Source: an uncultured Prevotellaceae bacterium
GTDB lineage: Bacteria; Bacteroidota; Bacteroidia; Bacteroidales; Bacteroidaceae
Direction: 5' to 3'
DNA length: 5,945 nt
NCBI GenBank assembly: GCA_937892315.1
Contig: CALAVF010000270.1
Coordinates: 1 to 5,945, forward strand
Below, one piece after another: positions 5,489 through 5,945 of the stretch. The position numbers and the translations under genes were made by a program. Position 1 is the first letter of the stretch. Each line of letters opens with the position of its first letter. The notes beneath the pieces are model-generated. The model was given only the letters and a program-made list of their open reading frames with translations, did no database searches and was not told the DNA's origin.

Positions 5489-5605
5489 ATGAAAAAATTT
5501 GTAAAACTACTTAATCTCGTAGTATTTGTCTTAAAAAAAGTTTTTGAGGGATTAACTGTAGTATGGAAAATACTTCAGGTTTATTCAGCACTCGTGCATG
5601 GTTGA
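5489..5605 (+). CDS. Small cationic hydrophobic peptide, 38 residues
   Basis: I do not recognise this peptide. It starts MKKFVKLLNLVVFVLKK and ends VYSALVHG. Six lysines (2, 3, 6, 16, 17, 27) against one Glu (20) give a net charge near +5, and more than half the residues are aliphatic or aromatic. It could be two short amphipathic helices (4-17 and 18-36) or a membrane-bound segment. There is no signal-peptidase site, Cys or lipobox. It lies between a -7 promoter element (5388) and a terminator (5627), about 90 nt into the predicted transcript, and the AT-rich start region lacks a clear Shine-Dalgarno sequence. Candidate roles for such peptides include small membrane regulators, type I toxin-like peptides and leaderless antimicrobial peptides; nothing here decides between them. 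Alternatively the transcript is a small RNA and the ORF is incidental. Confidence 0.5.
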   Translation: MKKFVKLLNLVVFVLKKVFEGLTVVWKILQVYSALVHG

Positions 5606-5626
5606 TGAATAGATAAAAGAACTTTT

Positions 5627-5657
5627 CCAGTAGCAGAAATTTTCTGTTACTGGTTTT
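5627..5657 (+). terminator. Terminator of the small-peptide unit
   Basis: CCAGTAGCAGA (5627-5637) pairs with TCTGTTACTGG (5643-5653), an 11-bp stem with one G-U pair and a short AT loop, followed by TTTT (5654-5657). The T-run is short. An upstream TTTT (5623-5626) flanks the other side. Confidence 0.68.
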
Positions 5658-5707
5658 GAAATAAAACGCCTAAAAACTAAATATTCTACTAATTCAGCAA
5701 CGAGATT

Positions 5708-5945
5708 ATGGAAGAAAGATTATCAAAATCGGTTGATTTTTTCGTTTTCATGCAACCGAATTTGGATGACATTCATCATCCAATGGCTATAAAACGTGTA
5801 ATGGCAATTCTCATTAACTCTATTGTGGAACATGAAGATTTTCCTTATGAAATGTTGCGGGAACGCTTGGCTACAAAAAAGTTTACTCTCATGACACATG
5901 GAACAATAGATTCATTTATACAAAGTATTGAAGAGTTGGTGAATA
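5708..5945 (+). CDS. Unidentified protein, 5' part only
   Basis: An open frame begins at ATG 5708, the first start after an in-frame stop at 5690-5692, and continues for 79 codons to the window edge without a stop. The visible part begins MEERLSKSVDFFVFMQPNLD and ends SFIQSIEELVN. It appears mainly helical and soluble, with an acidic patch EHED (41-44) and no signal peptide, membrane segment or motif I can name. Its DNA is clearly more AT-rich than the genes to the left, as is the whole stretch from 5323. A weak promoter (TTTTG 5654-5658, 19 bp, TAAATATT 5678-5685) lies upstream and overlaps the preceding terminator T-run. Codon structure looks real, but function is unknown. Confidence 0.6.
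   Translation, partial: MEERLSKSVDFFVFMQPNLDDIHHPMAIKRVMAILINSIVEHEDFPYEMLRERLATKKFTLMTHGTIDSFIQSIEELVN

Overview
The window looks like chromosomal DNA from a Prevotella-like member of the Bacteroidales. The evidence is four copies of the Bacteroidetes sigma-ABfr -7 box (TAnnTTTG), weak or absent Shine-Dalgarno sequences, a 446-residue Bacteroides/Prevotella-type glutamate dehydrogenase, a secreted CotH-family protein and a small HTH protein of a kind common in this group. All supported genes are on the plus strand.

Layout. Positions 1-675 hold no gene. They contain a very G-poor tract (about 121-262) with a degenerate 32-bp-spaced repeat and TTTTCCACA motifs, then the gdhA promoter (495-526) and a roughly 140-nt structured leader. 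gdhA (676-2016) is a single-gene unit closed by a strong terminator (2071-2105). A second promoter (2116-2147) drives a secreted CotH-like protein (2181-4088), followed after 34 bp by a four-helix membrane protein of the DUF486/DMT type (4123-4491). Positions 4492-4830 hold no gene but carry three 23-bp palindromic repeats, a possible terminator and three short AATTCATG-type direct repeats.

The most interesting part is 4831-5090. A good promoter (TTTG, 19 bp, TATATTTG) precedes a long, interrupted, nearly fully paired RNA hairpin that ends in an intrinsic terminator. This is a free-standing structured RNA, best explained as the 6S RNA of this lineage. One internal loop carries a sequence resembling the -7 promoter element. 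A 69- or 73-residue HTH protein begins only about 11 nt after the terminator T-tract.

The right end (5323-5945) is AT-rich. A TAACTTTG promoter element, an uncatalogued 38-codon ORF for a cationic hydrophobic peptide (5489-5605) and a terminator (5627-5657) form a compact small-protein or small-RNA unit. An unidentified coding region then starts at 5708 and runs off the window.

Functionally, gdhA is central nitrogen metabolism, the CotH/DUF486 pair is envelope-associated, and the right third is regulatory or small-gene territory. Nothing in the sequence ties these units into one pathway. No CRISPR array, tRNA, rRNA or transposase gene was seen.
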